64,000 nucleotides of DNA, taken from assembly GCF_000931935.2 (NCBI RefSeq), contig NZ_AZAC01000023.1, forward strand, positions 81,090 to 145,089, in the 5' to 3' direction. Under the pieces are notes generated by a model. It saw nothing but the letters and a program-made list of their open reading frames with translations. It made no database searches and was not told the origin of the DNA. How positions within the stretch are numbered: position 1 is the stretch's first letter; every line of letters begins with the position of its first letter. This document shows positions 27,955 to 35,358 of the stretch, one piece after another. The DNA is from Dethiosulfatarculus sandiegensis (GTDB taxonomy: Bacteria; Desulfobacterota; Desulfarculia; Desulfarculales; Desulfarculaceae). A program made the position numbers and the translations under genes.

Positions 27955-29015
27955 TGTCCAGCGTATTCGGCAAACAGCTTAAGGTCTCCACCTTTGGCGA
28001 GTCCCACGGACCAGCCCTGGGAGTGCTGGTCGACGGGCTTCCGGCCGGGCTTTTGATAGACCAAAAACGCATTCAAAGGGAAATGGACCGCCGCAGGCCG
28101 GGCGGTTCCGCCATGGTCTCGGCCCGCAAAGAGGCGGACCAGGTGGAGATACTCTCTGGTGTATCCCAAGGAAAATCCCTGGGCTCGCCTATTGCCCTTT
28201 TGGTGCGCAATAAAAACGCCAGAAGCAAAGACTACCGGGACTTGGCCGAGGTCTTCAGGCCCGGTCATGCGGATTTCACCTATTTTCAAAAATACGGCAT
28301 CCCGCCCCAGCCCGGCGGAGGCAGGGCCTCGGGCAGGGAAACCGCGGCCAGGGTGGCGGCGGGCGCGCTGGCCCGCGCCCTTCTGGAGCCCATGGGCATC
28401 GCCTTTTTCTCCTGCACCGTGGCTGTGGGGGGAATCAAGGCCAGGAAAATCGACTATGAATTCAGCCATACAGACCCCCTACACGCCGCAGACCCGGACC
28501 TGGCCCGGGCCATGGGAGAAAAAGTTTTGGCGGCCAGGGAAAAGGGAGATTCCGTGGGAGGGGTTGTCCAGGTGGAGGTGCGGGGGGCGCCCGCGGGTTG
28601 GGGCGATCCGGTGTTTGACAAGCTCGACGCCGCCCTGGCCGGGGCCTGGTTCTCCATCGGCGGGGTGAAAGGCGTGGAGATCGGGTCCGGTTTTGAGGCG
28701 GCAGCCAGGCTTGGTTCCGAAAACAACGACCAGATGGATGAAAACGGATTCTTAAGCAACCATGCGGGGGGAATCTTAGGCGGCATCTCAAGCGGCCAAA
28801 GCCTGCTGGCCAGGCTGGCAGTAAAGCCCACCCCCTCCATAAGCCGCCCCCAGTCAACCAGAGACCTTTCCGGCAGACAAAGGGAGATTGAGATCAAGGG
28901 CAGGCACGACCCCTGCCTTTGCCCCAGGGTGGGGCCGGTGGCAGAGGCAATGGCCGCCTTGGTCCTGGCCGACGCCTGCCTCTGCCAAAGGGCCTTACAG
29001 GGAGAATCTAGATGA
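27954..29015 (+). CDS. aroC: Chorismate synthase
   Basis: This 353-residue enzyme converts EPSP to chorismate using reduced FMN. The signatures GESHGPALGVLVDG, MDRRRPGG, RPGHADFTYFQKYG, GRASGRETAARVAAGALA and the C-terminal RHDPCLCPRVGPVAEAM are all present. ATG 27954 is chosen over GTG 27951 because of the TGATG overlap with aroKB and a GGGGGG-rich site upstream. Confidence 0.96.
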   Translation: MSSVFGKQLKVSTFGESHGPALGVLVDGLPAGLLIDQKRIQREMDRRRPGGSAMVSARKEADQVEILSGVSQGKSLGSPIALLVRNKNARSKDYRDLAEVFRPGHADFTYFQKYGIPPQPGGGRASGRETAARVAAGALARALLEPMGIAFFSCTVAVGGIKARKIDYEFSHTDPLHAADPDLARAMGEKVLAAREKGDSVGGVVQVEVRGAPAGWGDPVFDKLDAALAGAWFSIGGVKGVEIGSGFEAAARLGSENNDQMDENGFLSNHAGGILGGISSGQSLLARLAVKPTPSISRPQSTRDLSGRQREIEIKGRHDPCLCPRVGPVAEAMAALVLADACLCQRALQGESR

Positions 29016-29446
29016 AATTCACAGTGGTTAACGGCCCCAACCTGAATCTTCTGGGGCTGAGGGAGCCTGACCTTTACGGCAGCCTGACCTTGAAACAGAT
29101 CAACCAAAGGCTTGAGCAAAGAGCCTCCGAGCTGGGGGTAGAGCTTGTCTTTTTTCAGTCCAATCATGAAGGTGATCTGGTGGATGCCCTGCAAAAGGCA
29201 GGCAAAGAAACCCAAGGGGTGATCCTTAACGCCGCTGCCTACACCCACACCTCTGTAGCCTTAAGGGACGCGATATTGTGCCTTGAGATACCTGTAATAG
29301 AGGTTCACCTGACCAATCCCCAGGCCAGGGAGGAGTTCAGGCAAAAGTCTCTGATAGCAGCAGTCTGTCAAGGCACTGTGGCCGGATTTGGAGGGGCCTC
29401 TTATCTCATGGCGCTGGATTGGCTGGCCCTTTACAAGCGGGAATAA
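29012..29446 (+). CDS. aroQ: 3-dehydroquinate dehydratase, type II
   Basis: This 144-residue enzyme performs step 3 of the shikimate pathway. It has NGPNLNLLGLREPDLYG with the catalytic Tyr, FQSNHEGDLVD, NAAAYTHTSVALRDA and EVHLTN, the set typical of the dodecameric type II enzyme. The usual NPGA motif reads NAAA. It overlaps aroC by ATGA and is the last gene of the operon; a terminator follows 15 bases later. Confidence 0.95.
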   Translation: MKFTVVNGPNLNLLGLREPDLYGSLTLKQINQRLEQRASELGVELVFFQSNHEGDLVDALQKAGKETQGVILNAAAYTHTSVALRDAILCLEIPVIEVHLTNPQAREEFRQKSLIAAVCQGTVAGFGGASYLMALDWLALYKRE

Positions 29447-29460
29447 ACGTTATTTGGATG

Positions 29461-29488
29461 TTGAAAAAGCCGCCCCAGGCTTTTTCAA
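29461..29488 (+). terminator. Intrinsic terminator of the trpEG-aro operon
   Basis: TTGAAAAAGCC (29461-29471) pairs with GGCTTTTTCAA (29478-29488) around a 6-base loop. A second hairpin, CCATGTTTCTTT (29504-29515) with AAAGAAACATGG (29529-29540), follows and may back it up. Confidence 0.8.
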
Positions 29489-29983
29489 CGCCCTGCTATT
29501 GAGCCATGTTTCTTTGGGCTGGGTGCTTAAAGAAACATGGGATATAAAATACAAATAAAAAGCAACCTATAAACTTTTTTTTACAGATTTTTTTGGGAAT
29601 GGATTATTTTGTTCTTTTTCCGGTGAATAATCGTACACGGACTTATCTGTTAAAAATCAACTTAAATCGTAGACTATTTTTGATTCTTTACAAAAATATT
29701 ACGATCTCTCACAAGCAGACCATCCCAAAAAATACAACTTGTCAGTACAAGCCACAACTAAATCCGGGTCTCATGGAAAGATAAAAAAATCTTGAGGCAA
29801 ATTTACTCCGAATAATTTAGCCGGGCCCCGTCAATCCGGAGAAAAAGCAAGAGGCAGTAAAGAGCAAAAGCTATTCCACGTATCTTATTAATTATAAAGA
29901 TAAAATTACATAGATCCCCTAACGGAACATCTGGCGGAAAACTTGCCGGATAATTTTTTTTACAAAAAATGGAGTTTTCCCGC
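29489..29983. other. AT-rich intergenic region, no gene seen
   Basis: Between the end of the trpEG-aro operon and the promoter of the next unit lie about 500 AT-rich bases. They contain the 12-bp hairpin at 29504-29540 and nothing I can call as a gene. A 63-codon frame at 29593-29784 has no ribosome binding site and no recognisable content. Confidence 0.5.
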
Positions 29984-30013
29984 TTGACAAATCCGCTGAA
30001 ATGCACTTTAACT
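29984..30013 (+). promoter_or_regulatory. Promoter of the second DAHP synthase-pheA unit
   Basis: TTGACA (29984-29989) is followed after 17 bases by TTTAAC (30007-30012). The leader peptide starts about 75 bases further on. Confidence 0.6.
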
Positions 30014-30086
30014 AGTACAAAATAAACAAGCGTTTTTTACGTTTCTCCCCAAAAAGGCAAAAAAGCCGGGAGCCGGGAAACAGACC

Positions 30087-30209
30087 ATGGGTATAAGCCA
30101 GAATAAAAATTTGACCATCCGCACAGCCAATGGCGGAGTGGGCTTTTTTTATTTTAGCTTTTATTACTTTACCAGGGTCCGTCCTAGGCCGGGGGAGGGT
30201 TTAGACTAG
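30087..30209 (+). CDS. Phe/Tyr leader peptide of the DAHP synthase-pheA operon
   Basis: This is a 40-residue reading frame starting with ATG six bases after GGGAAA. Codons 20-28 (30144-30170) read FFYFSFYYF: eight aromatic residues out of nine, with Phe and Tyr but no Trp. An intrinsic terminator follows at 30233-30272. The product genes behind it are DAHP synthase and chorismate mutase/prephenate dehydratase, so a Phe/Tyr-sensing attenuator is exactly what would be expected. The layout is like pheL of enteric bacteria, though the sequence is unrelated. Confidence 0.85.
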   Translation: MGISQNKNLTIRTANGGVGFFYFSFYYFTRVRPRPGEGLD

Positions 30210-30272
30210 CTTAAGTCTTAAAATAACCAACCAAAGGCCATGGGCGGACAGCATCCGCCCATGGCCTTTTTT
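30177..30272 (+). terminator. Attenuator of the DAHP synthase-pheA operon
   Basis: The terminator is a perfect 16-bp stem, 30233-30248 with 30254-30269, loop CAGCA, ending in a six-T run. GTCCGTCCTAGGCC (30177-30190), just after the aromatic codons of the leader, can pair with GGCCATGGGCGGAC (30237-30250) at 11 of 14 positions, which would break the terminator's left arm. Confidence 0.8.
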
Positions 30273-30337
30273 AGTTTGGGCTACGGGTTTTGGAAAGGAT
30301 GCGTCTGCTCCGGGTCTTCAGCAAAAGGAGGCTTAAA

Positions 30338-30508
30338 ATGATGCACGGATGGGTGGAAACAAAGGTTCAATGCACCGAGGGTTCCGCTTCCGCCTGGACC
30401 AGGCCCGCGGCCAAGGCAGTGCCGGGCAGTCGGGTGATAGCTCAAATTGAAGCCATACGCCAAGCGCAAACAGTTTCAGTAAGCCAAAACACGGCAAGGG
30501 AGGAATAA
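30338..30508 (+). CDS. Possible 56-residue protein before DAHP synthase
   Basis: An ATG at 30338 lies six bases after a near-perfect AAAGGAGG (30324-30331), the best ribosome binding site of this operon. The frame runs 56 codons and ends one base before the GTG of the next gene. Its sequence begins [12 protein letters not shown] and matches nothing I recognise. It could be a true small protein, or a translated spacer that couples ribosomes into the DAHP synthase gene. Confidence 0.4.
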   Translation: MMHGWVETKVQCTEGSASAWTRPAAKAVPGSRVIAQIEAIRQAQTVSVSQNTAREE

Positions 30509-30509
30509 A

Positions 30510-31433
30510 GTGATACCCGCTGAAATGCAGTCGGAACAGAGAGTTGTTCAAGAAGGCGCCAATAACTGGGTGCGGCCCGTCAAAAGAATTGAACCCAAGC
30601 CTGGCCAGTTCCTCTATAGCCGCGAGGCCAGGGCCCAAGATACCGTGGTAAAGGCGGGACCTGCCCGGATCGGGGGAGCGGGCTTTGCCGTAATTGCCGG
30701 GCCCTGCTCGGTTGAAAGCAAGGAACAGCTTGTTGAGACAGCCGAAAAAGTCAGCCAAGCCGGGGCTCATGTTTTAAGGGGCGGGGCTTACAAACCCCGC
30801 ACCTCCCCCTACAGCTTCCAAGGCATGGAAGAAGAAGGGCTGAAGCTTCTGGCCCTGGCCCGGGAAGCCACAGGCCTGCCGGTGGTGACCGAGCTGATGG
30901 ATGCCGACGAGCTGCCTTTGCTAGAAGACTATGTCGATATCATCCAGATCGGCGCGCGTAATGTGCAAAACTTTTCACTACTTAAAAAAGTGGGTAAAAT
31001 CAATAAACCAGTGCTTTTAAAGCGCGGGCTGATGACCAAACTGGATGAATTTCTACTCTCGGCAGAGTACATCCTGGCAGGCGGCAATGATCAGGTCATT
31101 CTCTGCGAAAGGGGAATCCGAACCTTTGAAACCGCCACCAGGAACACCCTGGATTTGAGCGCGGTATGCGTGCTCAAGGAACGCTCCCACCTGCCGGTTA
31201 TCGTTGACCCCAGCCATGCCACCGGACACTGGCGCTTTGTGGAGCCTTTAGCCAGGGCTGTTCTGGCGGTGGGGGCCGACGGCCTGATGGTGGAGGTGCA
31301 TTGCCACCCGGAACAGGCCCTTTGCGACGGCAGCCAGTCTCTCACCCCTGAGATGTTCAGCCATCTTATGGGCGAGTTAAACGCCATGCCCTCTTTCCGC
31401 CCGGCGGATCAGGCAGCTTTAAAGCAGGTGTAG
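30510..31433 (+). CDS. aroF: Second DAHP synthase (type I beta, no N-terminal regulatory domain)
   Basis: This 307-residue protein has the same catalytic core as the protein at 23293: [67 protein letters not shown] and [14 protein letters not shown]. In place of the ferredoxin-like domain it has about 55 residues of simple N-terminal extension, so it may not be inhibited by Tyr or Phe in the same way. The GTG start at 30510 follows GGGAGGA at good spacing, inside the end of the 56-codon frame. It is co-transcribed with pheA behind a Phe/Tyr attenuator. Confidence 0.92.
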   Translation: MIPAEMQSEQRVVQEGANNWVRPVKRIEPKPGQFLYSREARAQDTVVKAGPARIGGAGFAVIAGPCSVESKEQLVETAEKVSQAGAHVLRGGAYKPRTSPYSFQGMEEEGLKLLALAREATGLPVVTELMDADELPLLEDYVDIIQIGARNVQNFSLLKKVGKINKPVLLKRGLMTKLDEFLLSAEYILAGGNDQVILCERGIRTFETATRNTLDLSAVCVLKERSHLPVIVDPSHATGHWRFVEPLARAVLAVGADGLMVEVHCHPEQALCDGSQSLTPEMFSHLMGELNAMPSFRPADQAALKQV

Positions 31434-31468
31434 AACAAAAAACCAATAGTCCCCGGGAAGCCGTTTAC

Positions 31469-32566
31469 ATGGAACCAAAAAGAACAGGCGTTGAGCTTAG
31501 CCGCCCCAGAAAACGCATTGACGCAATTGACCAGCAGATTGTCGAGCTTTTGAACCAAAGGGCAGAGGCCGCCCTGGAGATAGCCGGTCTGAAAAAAGGC
31601 TCGAACCGGCCGAACTTTGCCCCGGTGCGGGAGTCGGAAGTCTTTGACGGGGTCATAAAAAACAACCAGGGACCTCTGACCCCGAGCACCTTGAAACAGG
31701 TTTTTACCGAGATCATAAGCGCCTGCCGGGGAGTGCAGGGTGAATTCAAGGCGGCCTTTTTGGGGCCTTTGCAGACCTTCAGCCATCAGGCTACCTTGCA
31801 GAGATTTGGAAAAGCCTGCATGTGCCTGCCCCAACCCACCATCAGCCAGGTTTTTGACCAGGTGGAAAAAGGCCTGGCCCAGGTGGGAGTGGTGCCGGTG
31901 GAAAACTCGACCGAGGGCGGAGTGGGTCAGACCCTGGACCGTCTTTACACCTCAAGCCTGAAGGTAAGTGGTGAAATCTTCACCCTTATCCGCCACAACC
32001 TGATAGGCGCGGATGTGAAGATCGAACAGGTGGAAAAGGTTTATTCCCACCCTCAGGCCCTGGCCCAATGCACCCATTGGCTAAACCGTAACCTGCCCAC
32101 GGCAATCCTGGTGGAGACGGCCAGCACCGCCAAGGCCGCCGCAATCGCGGCCCAGGAAAAAAACGCAGCTGCCATTGCCAGCCTCCTGGCCGCCCAGAGC
32201 CGGGGCCTCAATGTTTTGGCCGATTCCATTCAAGACGATCCGGGTAATTTAACCCGCTTTTTGGTGCTTACCAAAAAAGACTGCCCGACCACGGGTAATG
32301 ATAAGACCTCACTGGCCTTTATGGTGCCCCACAGGCCGGGTTCTCTGAACCGGGCCCTGGATATATTTGCCAGGGCGGACTTAAACCTCACCAAAGTGGA
32401 GTCCAGGCCCTGTAAAAACCGGCGTTGGGAATACGCCTTTTTTGTGGATTTTCTGGGGCACAAGGACGATCCGGCCGCAGCCGAAGCCTTGGCCGAGCTT
32501 AAAAATGCCAGCTATATGATGCGGGTATTTGGGTCCTATCCCAGGGGAGAGGAGCCCTTGCCCTGA
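31469..32566 (+). CDS. pheA: Chorismate mutase / prephenate dehydratase (P-protein)
   Basis: This is a 365-residue bifunctional enzyme of Phe synthesis. Residues 8-90 are an AroQ-type chorismate mutase (RKRIDAIDQQIVELLNQRAE). Residues 92-275 are prephenate dehydratase, with GPLQTFSHQAT, VVPVENSTEGGVGQTLD and a TRF catalytic motif in NLTRFLVL. Residues 280-360 are an ACT domain with PHRPGSLNRAL and ESRP, the site for Phe feedback. It starts 35 bases after the DAHP synthase. tyrA is not in the window. Confidence 0.95.
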   Translation: MEPKRTGVELSRPRKRIDAIDQQIVELLNQRAEAALEIAGLKKGSNRPNFAPVRESEVFDGVIKNNQGPLTPSTLKQVFTEIISACRGVQGEFKAAFLGPLQTFSHQATLQRFGKACMCLPQPTISQVFDQVEKGLAQVGVVPVENSTEGGVGQTLDRLYTSSLKVSGEIFTLIRHNLIGADVKIEQVEKVYSHPQALAQCTHWLNRNLPTAILVETASTAKAAAIAAQEKNAAAIASLLAAQSRGLNVLADSIQDDPGNLTRFLVLTKKDCPTTGNDKTSLAFMVPHRPGSLNRALDIFARADLNLTKVESRPCKNRRWEYAFFVDFLGHKDDPAAAEALAELKNASYMMRVFGSYPRGEEPLP

Positions 32567-32588
32567 AAAAGAAAATAAAATTCTTCAC

Positions 32589-32617
32589 TTGACCCATAAC
32601 ACTTTTTCAGATATGAA
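32589..32617 (+). promoter_or_regulatory. Promoter of the trpDF unit
   Basis: TTGACC (32589-32594) and TATGAA (32612-32617) are separated by 17 bases. They lie shortly after pheA and before two leader peptides in tandem. No second promoter is visible between the two leaders. Confidence 0.65.
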
Positions 32618-32649
32618 AACTAAAAATGTTTTTTAACAGGGAAAGCAAT

Positions 32650-32724
32650 ATGCAGCACAACAATTCCTGGCCGAGCTTCTGGCAGATCACAGGTGTAGTC
32701 TGTCCTTTAGCCGGGAGTGCTTAA
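32650..32724 (+). CDS. First trp leader peptide before trpD
   Basis: This is a 24-residue frame with AGGGAAA five bases before its ATG. It contains WPSFW (codons 7-11, 32668-32682), two Trp and one Phe in five residues. A strong terminator follows at 32751-32792. The pattern is that of a Trp-sensing leader, less extreme than the others in this window. Confidence 0.65.
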   Translation: MQHNNSWPSFWQITGVVCPLAGSA

Positions 32725-32792
32725 ACCCTGATTCCAAATAGAGCACTTTAAAAGGCCCTGGACAGACAAAAGCTGTCCAGGGCCTTTTTTTT
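32700..32792 (+). terminator. First attenuator before trpD
   Basis: AAAGGCCCTGGACAG (32751-32765) pairs with CTGTCCAGGGCCTTT (32773-32787), followed by more Ts. CTGTCC (32700-32705), 17 bases after the second Trp codon, can pair with GGACAG in the left arm. It may also serve as the end of pheA read-through transcripts. Confidence 0.7.
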
Positions 32793-32815
32793 ATTTGGAG
32801 CTTAGACAAAACAAG

Positions 32816-32899
32816 ATGAAAACAATCTTCATTCAGACCGCCTTAACTGTAGCCACCCGCCTTTACTGGTGGCGTGGCCCGGGGAGGTGGTCTGTCTGA
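32816..32899 (+). CDS. Second trp leader peptide before trpD
   Basis: This is a 27-residue frame with YWWRGPGRW at codons 17-25 (32864-32890), three Trp and one Tyr. A strong GC-rich terminator follows at 32934-32974. The only ribosome binding site is GGAG at 32797-32800, rather far from the ATG (15 bases), so the start is less certain than the coding pattern. The WWR pattern is reminiscent of trpL peptides of other proteobacteria. Confidence 0.7.
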   Translation: MKTIFIQTALTVATRLYWWRGPGRWSV

Positions 32900-32974
32900 A
32901 ATCCGGCTGAAAACCGGGGAAAGCGTGCCGCAAGGCCGCGGGCAGACCAAACAATCTGCCCGCGGCCTTTTTTT
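32888..32974 (+). terminator. Second attenuator before trpD
   Basis: GGCCGCGGGCAGA (32934-32946) pairs perfectly with TCTGCCCGCGGCC (32955-32967), followed by seven Ts. TGGTCTG (32888-32894), at the last Trp codon of the leader, is complementary to CAGACCA (32943-32949) at the top of the left arm. The antiterminator is shorter than in the other two units. Confidence 0.75.
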
Positions 32975-32998
32975 GTTTTTAAAAGTAAAGGAAGAAAA

Positions 32999-34039
32999 AT
33001 GATCAAAAAAGCCATTGCGCAATTGAGCCGGGGAACCGACCTGACCGAAAAAGAGATGATGGAGGTTATGACCCTCATCATGGAGGGACAGGCAACCCCG
33101 GCCCAGATTGCCGCCCTTTTGATGGGGCTCAGGATCAAAGGGGAAACCATTGCCGAAATAACCGGAGCAGCCAGGGCTATGAGTTCCCATGCCGAGCCGG
33201 TGATCTGCCGTGAATCAACCTCAGACGACCCTCTGGTGGATATTGTGGGCACAGGCGGAGACCAAAGCGCAAGCTTCAATGTCTCCACCACAACGTCTTT
33301 TGTCCTGGCAGGGGCCGGACTCAGGGTGGCCAAACACGGCAACCGGGCGGTAAGCGGTAAATGCGGCAGCGCCGATCTATTGGAGGCCCTGGGGGTGCGC
33401 CTGGAGATGGATCCCCATGACTTGGCGGCCTGTGTGGATCAGGTGGGGATCGGCTTTTTATACGCCCCGCCCCTGCATCCGGCCATGCGCCATGCCATGC
33501 CGCCCCGCAGGGAGCTGGGGGTGCGCACCATCTTCAACCTTTTGGGCCCCTTGACCAATCCGGCCAGGGCCAAGGTTCTTTTAGTTGGAGTCTATGACCA
33601 GGAGCTGGTGGCTCCCCTGGCCCGGGTCATTGGACGGCTGGGTGCGGAAAAGGCCTATGTGGTGCACGGACAGGGCGGCTATGACGAGGTAACCTTGACC
33701 GGCCCCACCCATATGGCTTTTTTTGACGGCAAGGATGTAAGCCTGGAAACGCTCCACCCCCAAGACCTGGGACTCACTCCCACAGACCCCAGGGCAATAA
33801 CCTGCGAAACCCCTCAACAGAGCAAAAAAATAACCCTGGCAGTCTTAAACGGTGAAGCGGGACCGGCCAGGGATATGGTGCTTATGAACGCGGCTGTCGC
33901 CCTTAAAGCCGCGGGCAAGGCCGAAGACTTCAAGCAAGGCATGCTCCTGGCCGCCGGCGCCATTGATCAGGGCGAGGCCCTGGCCAAACTGAACCAGCTG
34001 GTCGAGGTCTCCAATAAAAGACGTCTTATGGCTGTGTGA
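32999..34039 (+). CDS. trpD: Anthranilate phosphoribosyltransferase
   Basis: This 346-residue enzyme attaches phosphoribose to anthranilate, step 2 of Trp synthesis. The PRPP-binding pattern GTGGDQSASFNVSTTTSF is followed by KHGNRAVSGKCGSADLLEALG and by RRELGVRTIFNLLGPLTNPA. Length and motifs are standard. It starts with AAAGGAAG upstream, 25 bases after the second attenuator's T-run. trpD is separate from trpEG in this genome. Confidence 0.96.
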   Translation: MIKKAIAQLSRGTDLTEKEMMEVMTLIMEGQATPAQIAALLMGLRIKGETIAEITGAARAMSSHAEPVICRESTSDDPLVDIVGTGGDQSASFNVSTTTSFVLAGAGLRVAKHGNRAVSGKCGSADLLEALGVRLEMDPHDLAACVDQVGIGFLYAPPLHPAMRHAMPPRRELGVRTIFNLLGPLTNPARAKVLLVGVYDQELVAPLARVIGRLGAEKAYVVHGQGGYDEVTLTGPTHMAFFDGKDVSLETLHPQDLGLTPTDPRAITCETPQQSKKITLAVLNGEAGPARDMVLMNAAVALKAAGKAEDFKQGMLLAAGAIDQGEALAKLNQLVEVSNKRRLMAV

Positions 34040-34042
34040 GAA

Positions 34043-34678
34043 ATGGAATTCAGAACCAGAATCAAGGTGTGCGGCATCACCAACCCTGACGACGCGCAAA
34101 AAGCCGTCTCCCTGGGGGTGGATGCCCTGGGCTTTGTGCTGGCCCCAAGCCCGCGTCAGGTGACCCCTGATCTGGCCCGCCGAATTATAGGATGCCTCCC
34201 GCCATTTGTGAGCACAGTGGGGCTTTTTGTGGATTATCCGTTAAAGGAAATGCTTTATCTTAAAAACTGGTGCGGCTTTGACCACATTCAGCTTCACGGC
34301 CGGGAAGACGAACAAACCGCAAAACAACTTGGCCCCGGGGTGATCAAGGCCCTTAAAATCAGGCCCGATCATAAGCCCAAGCCGGGAGTCTACCCAAACT
34401 GCGCCCTTTTGCTGGATACCTTTCATCCGGCCAAACCAGGAGGCACGGGCCTGGCCTTTGACTGGTCCCTGGCAATTGGTATTTCAGCCCAAAGGCCCAT
34501 AACCCTGGCCGGGGGATTGAATCACGAAAACGTGACCCGGGCAATCGACCTGGTCAAACCATTTGCCGTGGATGTATCAAGCGGTGTGGAGCTTTGCCCC
34601 GGTAGAAAGGATCATTCAAAACTGGCCGAATTTGTCAAACAGGTAAAACAGGCGGATCGCAGCCGCCAAACCGTTTGA
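34043..34678 (+). CDS. trpF: Phosphoribosylanthranilate isomerase
   Basis: This 211-residue TIM-barrel enzyme performs step 3 of Trp synthesis. It has KVCGITNPDDAQKAV with the catalytic Cys, GFVLAPSPRQV, IQLHGRED, and near the end AGGLNHENV and VDVSSGVE. It starts three bases after trpD. trpC, trpB and trpA do not follow and must be elsewhere if the pathway is complete. Confidence 0.94.
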   Translation: MEFRTRIKVCGITNPDDAQKAVSLGVDALGFVLAPSPRQVTPDLARRIIGCLPPFVSTVGLFVDYPLKEMLYLKNWCGFDHIQLHGREDEQTAKQLGPGVIKALKIRPDHKPKPGVYPNCALLLDTFHPAKPGGTGLAFDWSLAIGISAQRPITLAGGLNHENVTRAIDLVKPFAVDVSSGVELCPGRKDHSKLAEFVKQVKQADRSRQTV

Positions 34679-34751
34679 CCGCGACCGGGTAATCAGGTGT
34701 ACTCTATATAAGGATAAGTTTTAACCCGATTACCAAAACCAAGGAGATGGT

Positions 34752-35345
34752 ATGCGGCAAATACTCAGGTCCCGCAGCCTGATAGTAATGGGCATGATGC
34801 TACTGGCCTCGGCCTGCGTAACCGTGAATATCTATTTTCCGGCCGCCAAAGTCGAAAAGCTCGCGGACGAGATTGTAGACGAAGTTTACAAGGGCGATGA
34901 AAAACAAAAACCAGCGCCAAAAAAAGAGCAGACCAGTTCGCTTCTGCGCCAGGTGCTGGCTTTTTTGGCGCCCAGGGAAGCTCACGCAGCCAGCGCCACT
35001 ACTGTAAGCAACGCCTCAATCAGGGCGCTTAAGAGCAAGATCGCTGGCAACCATCAAAAACTGGCCAAATACTACAACCAGGGCAATGTTGGCATAACCA
35101 AAGACGGCATGTTGGCCGTGCGTGACACCAAGGGACTTAACATGCGTGATGTGGCCAACTTGAAAAGGCTGGTCAACGCAGACAACATGGCCAGAAACGC
35201 CCTTTACAAGGAAGTGGCCAAGGCCCTGAATATAAAACCAAACCAAATTGGAAAAATTCAGGGAATATTTGCCGACCAATGGCGCAACAAGGCCCGCGGC
35301 GGCTGGTGGATTCAGGAAAATTCGGGCAAGTGGAGACGCAAGTAA
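34752..35345 (+). CDS. DUF1318 lipoprotein (YdbL-like)
   Basis: This is a 197-residue secreted lipoprotein. A signal peptide ends in a lipobox LLASAC, with the acylated Cys at about residue 22. It then has VNIYFPAAKVEKLADEIV and a long linker with Lys/Pro. The C-terminal half matches DUF1318: KYYNQGNVGITKDGMLAVRD and ending in WWIQENSGKWRRK. The related E. coli YdbL is encoded next to a large envelope protein, but no such partner is seen here. AAGGAG lies well placed before the start. Its function is unknown. Confidence 0.85.
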   Translation: MRQILRSRSLIVMGMMLLASACVTVNIYFPAAKVEKLADEIVDEVYKGDEKQKPAPKKEQTSSLLRQVLAFLAPREAHAASATTVSNASIRALKSKIAGNHQKLAKYYNQGNVGITKDGMLAVRDTKGLNMRDVANLKRLVNADNMARNALYKEVAKALNIKPNQIGKIQGIFADQWRNKARGGWWIQENSGKWRRK

Positions 35346-35358
35346 AAGGAGGTTTAAC

